DNA of 60,000 nucleotides from Hydractinia symbiolongicarpus (taxonomy: Eukaryota > Cnidaria > Hydrozoa > Anthoathecata > Hydractiniidae), in assembly GCF_029227915.1 (NCBI RefSeq), contig NC_079881.1:10889501-10949500 (forward strand), written 5' to 3'. Position 1 is the stretch's first letter, and the number at the start of each line of letters is the position of its first letter. Below the pieces are notes generated by a model, which was given only the letters and a program-made list of their open reading frames with translations, did not search any database and was not told the origin of the DNA. A program made the translations under genes and the position numbers. Positions 57,961-60,000 of this stretch are shown here, piece after piece.

Positions 57961-59697
57961 TCTACAATGACTTTTATCATAACATTACTTGCCTAAACGG
58001 GTGACGAAGGAGGCCTAACACACCAAATTCCCCCATATTGTAAAAAGGAACTATTGCATAATTCTCCAATATGACGTGACACAATGTAATAACACAATAA
58101 TAAATTCACATATGTAATCGACTGACACTGCCATACTTTATTGCACCAACACTCACAGCTGATATTACACAATGCAGTCATAAAAAAAAAAAAAATAAAT
58201 GTAAATAAAGAAACTGTTAACGTTAAATAATATCAAGACAATTTAAGTATGTCAACAAATTACACTGAACACACTAAAGAAGCCTCACATTCCATAGCCT
58301 AGTGATCTTATTAGTCATTGGCAATATTATTACACCAGTTTTCTAAAACATTGTAATTAAGTGAATATATTTGCGATAACAGTCACATCCTGGCTAACCA
58401 GATCTTACAGACTCCAAATGAATTTTTTTAACTTGATATGAATGTTAAGAATGTTATTGTCCTATGAACTAAAATCATGTGGTGATAAGTGTGTAAGAGG
58501 ATTCCATTTGTGTTTGATAGGAGAGATGTACTCTGATACTGACAATGGCTGAAAATGTCACTAATACTAAGTAATGCAACATAGTTTTTCAGAGACTACC
58601 CCATTCAAAGTGGGGCAGTCCGAGCATTTCCCGACTAAAGTTAAATGATACAAAATGGGCTCGATAAACAATTGACACACTGTTCGGAATTAAAAAAAAA
58701 TAAAGACGAGTCGGACTAAACTGCAACGTTCCAATCTGTAACTACTTTGATTAATGCATTTGCAATGCGATCTTGTTTGATCTGACTCTGCAGCAGGAGT
58801 TGTTAACTGTTTATGGCTAGCTAGCTGCATTTTGATACTCGCAGCAAGCATGCATGAGTCAGTTTAATCCCAACTAGCTTGATGCATGCAATGTCAATTT
58901 ACCATCATGTCAAAAGTTAGTCCTAGGTCATCAAATGATAAGGCAGCATGTAAAAAGAAGGTACAATGTGTTTAAAGATAGAACACAGTGTTTAAAGATG
59001 ATCCGCCCATTTACAAGCCGTGTTCTAAGAATAGCCCACTCACATCAACTGGGTTTCTACACAAGTATATTTTGTAAGCAACCATTTAAAGGGCAATTGT
59101 TAAGCAAGTATTTTATTCAAAAGTAGAGTTGCTTATAAAAAACAACGCGTGTGGTACTATTATTAACATATTTTCGTTGTGGTAAATATTAGTGACTAGT
59201 GCTTAGGCCTCGCCTCGTTCGGCAGTCACAAAGTCTGTGATTCAGACCAGAGCGCAGGCATGTTTATCAAGTGCTGTATCAAGGCTACGAGTTAACCTAT
59301 GCTAAGTTGGACAGGCATGCCGACATATACTTATGAATATATTTTCAAATACAAGATCCACATTGATTACAGTCTCCCCAACAATGAAACATCCCCAACT
59401 TTTATGAGCTCTCTTAACGGAGTGGCCGCCATCAACTTCATCAACAAGGCAAAATACCTTGGGAATGAGATTGGGCTATCCTGTGCAAAAAATTGAGAAT
59501 AATAATTAAAAAGTTTCTCAACGCTCACATAAAAATCCACACGGGCGCTGAATTAAGAGGAGACTTTGATTAAAAATGTATCGATTTTTGATACTGCCTT
59601 ATGATGTGATATTAAAATGTTTTAACTTCAACATCCCAAACTTAATGGAGAAGGGCGTTAAGTTTAGCATTTGTGGTATTCAAAAAAATTAGCCGTT

Positions 59698-59810
59698 GGC
59701 CCGTGGAAAAATCCACGGGTTCGCCCACCGCAGCCATGCTACCATTTTGCGTGACAGACAGACGGACGGACGGACAGACGTATACGGGCATTATAACATA
59801 GATTGTTAAG
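59698..59810 (+). repeat. Retroelement 3' end with hairpin and ACGG repeats
   Basis: CCCGTGGAAAAATCCACGGG (59700-59719) is an 8-bp perfect hairpin. It is followed by TTCGCCC, TACCATTTTGCGTGACAGACAG, a GACGGACGGACGGACAGACG run, and TATACGGGCATTATAACATAGAT. Related pieces are at 15207-15320 and about 54879-54898. The layout resembles the 3' end of a non-LTR retroelement or SINE; the class is inference. Confidence 0.6.
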
Positions 59811-60000
59811 CTTCAATCTGTTTATTTGTGCAGAAGATAGATTCACACCGTATTGATGATATTTCCTTGCGTTTACTTTCGCTGTATTGGTAATGAAGAA
59901 ATACACTTTTTTTACTCCAGATTTTTAAAAATCTGGAAAAACAAGAAAGAAAAGAATTGGATTAAAAACCATTAAACAAACACAATAAAAATTATATGCT

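Larger units (their letters stand above)
56499..60000. other. 3' flank of THAP gene, repeats, no further gene
   Basis: Contains a perfect CGTTAGCGCTAACG palindrome near 57504-57517, the CCTGAGCGTCAGG palindrome cluster (57745-57934) and a retroelement 3' end (59698-59810). Between 57960 and 59690 I see only AT-rich sequence. A frame at 59299-59496 has no recognisable domain. Confidence 0.6.

Noticed and set aside
59299-59496. 65-codon + frame (YEYIFKYKIHIDYSL...)
   Set aside because: Reads somewhat protein-like but has no domain I recognise, no splice context and no neighbours supporting it.

Overview
The window looks like nuclear DNA of an animal outside the vertebrates, most likely a cnidarian. 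It is AT-rich, its genes are split into short exons by GT-AG introns, it is full of small non-autonomous DNA transposons and simple repeats, and the proteins are clearly metazoan (TMF1, MARF1, THAP, RING/TRAF-type, Kazal). The species cannot be fixed from sequence alone. All five gene models lie on the + strand. I rebuilt them by hand from splice signals, reading phase and remembered protein families; there is no transcript evidence.

Layout. (1) 877-5771 (perhaps 6038) is the 3' half of TMF1, a Rab6-binding golgin coiled coil whose 5' half lies outside the window. (2) 9314-31032 is a complete 21-exon MARF1-like gene of 4,824 coding nt (1,607 aa). It encodes an N-terminal RRM, two CCCH zinc fingers, a Cys/His-rich region, an NYN ribonuclease domain, two RRMs, about nine LOTUS/OST-HTH modules and an acidic tail. 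(3) 36776-40373 is a small single-pass membrane protein (216 aa) with a signal peptide, a Thr-rich mucin-like stalk and a Kazal/follistatin-like module. (4) 46665-50053 is a RING plus TRAF-type zinc-finger E3-ligase-like gene (242 aa) with a candidate 84-nt cassette exon. (5) 55530-56498 is a single-exon THAP-domain protein (322 aa).

Between and inside the genes are: a family of mini-transposons with ends like CAACCTCGTCCCCAGG and 9-10 bp target duplications; a TA-flanked element rich in AAGCGCCCC; a CAGGGTGGCCACA element; two copies of a ~380 bp element; two copies of a repeat with a CRE-like palindrome; 3' ends of a hairpin-bearing retroelement; a relic of a hAT/ZNF862-like transposase; a minus-strand relic of a THAP-associated transposon-like protein; a ~129 bp satellite; a cluster of six CCTGAGCGTCAGG palindromes; (GTT)n arrays; and several perfect hairpins.

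The genes do not form an operon or a pathway. The most notable gene-level points are the RRM-CCCH extension of the MARF1-like RNase, the possible alternative exon in the RING gene, and the coexistence of a THAP gene with a decayed THAP-family transposon protein.
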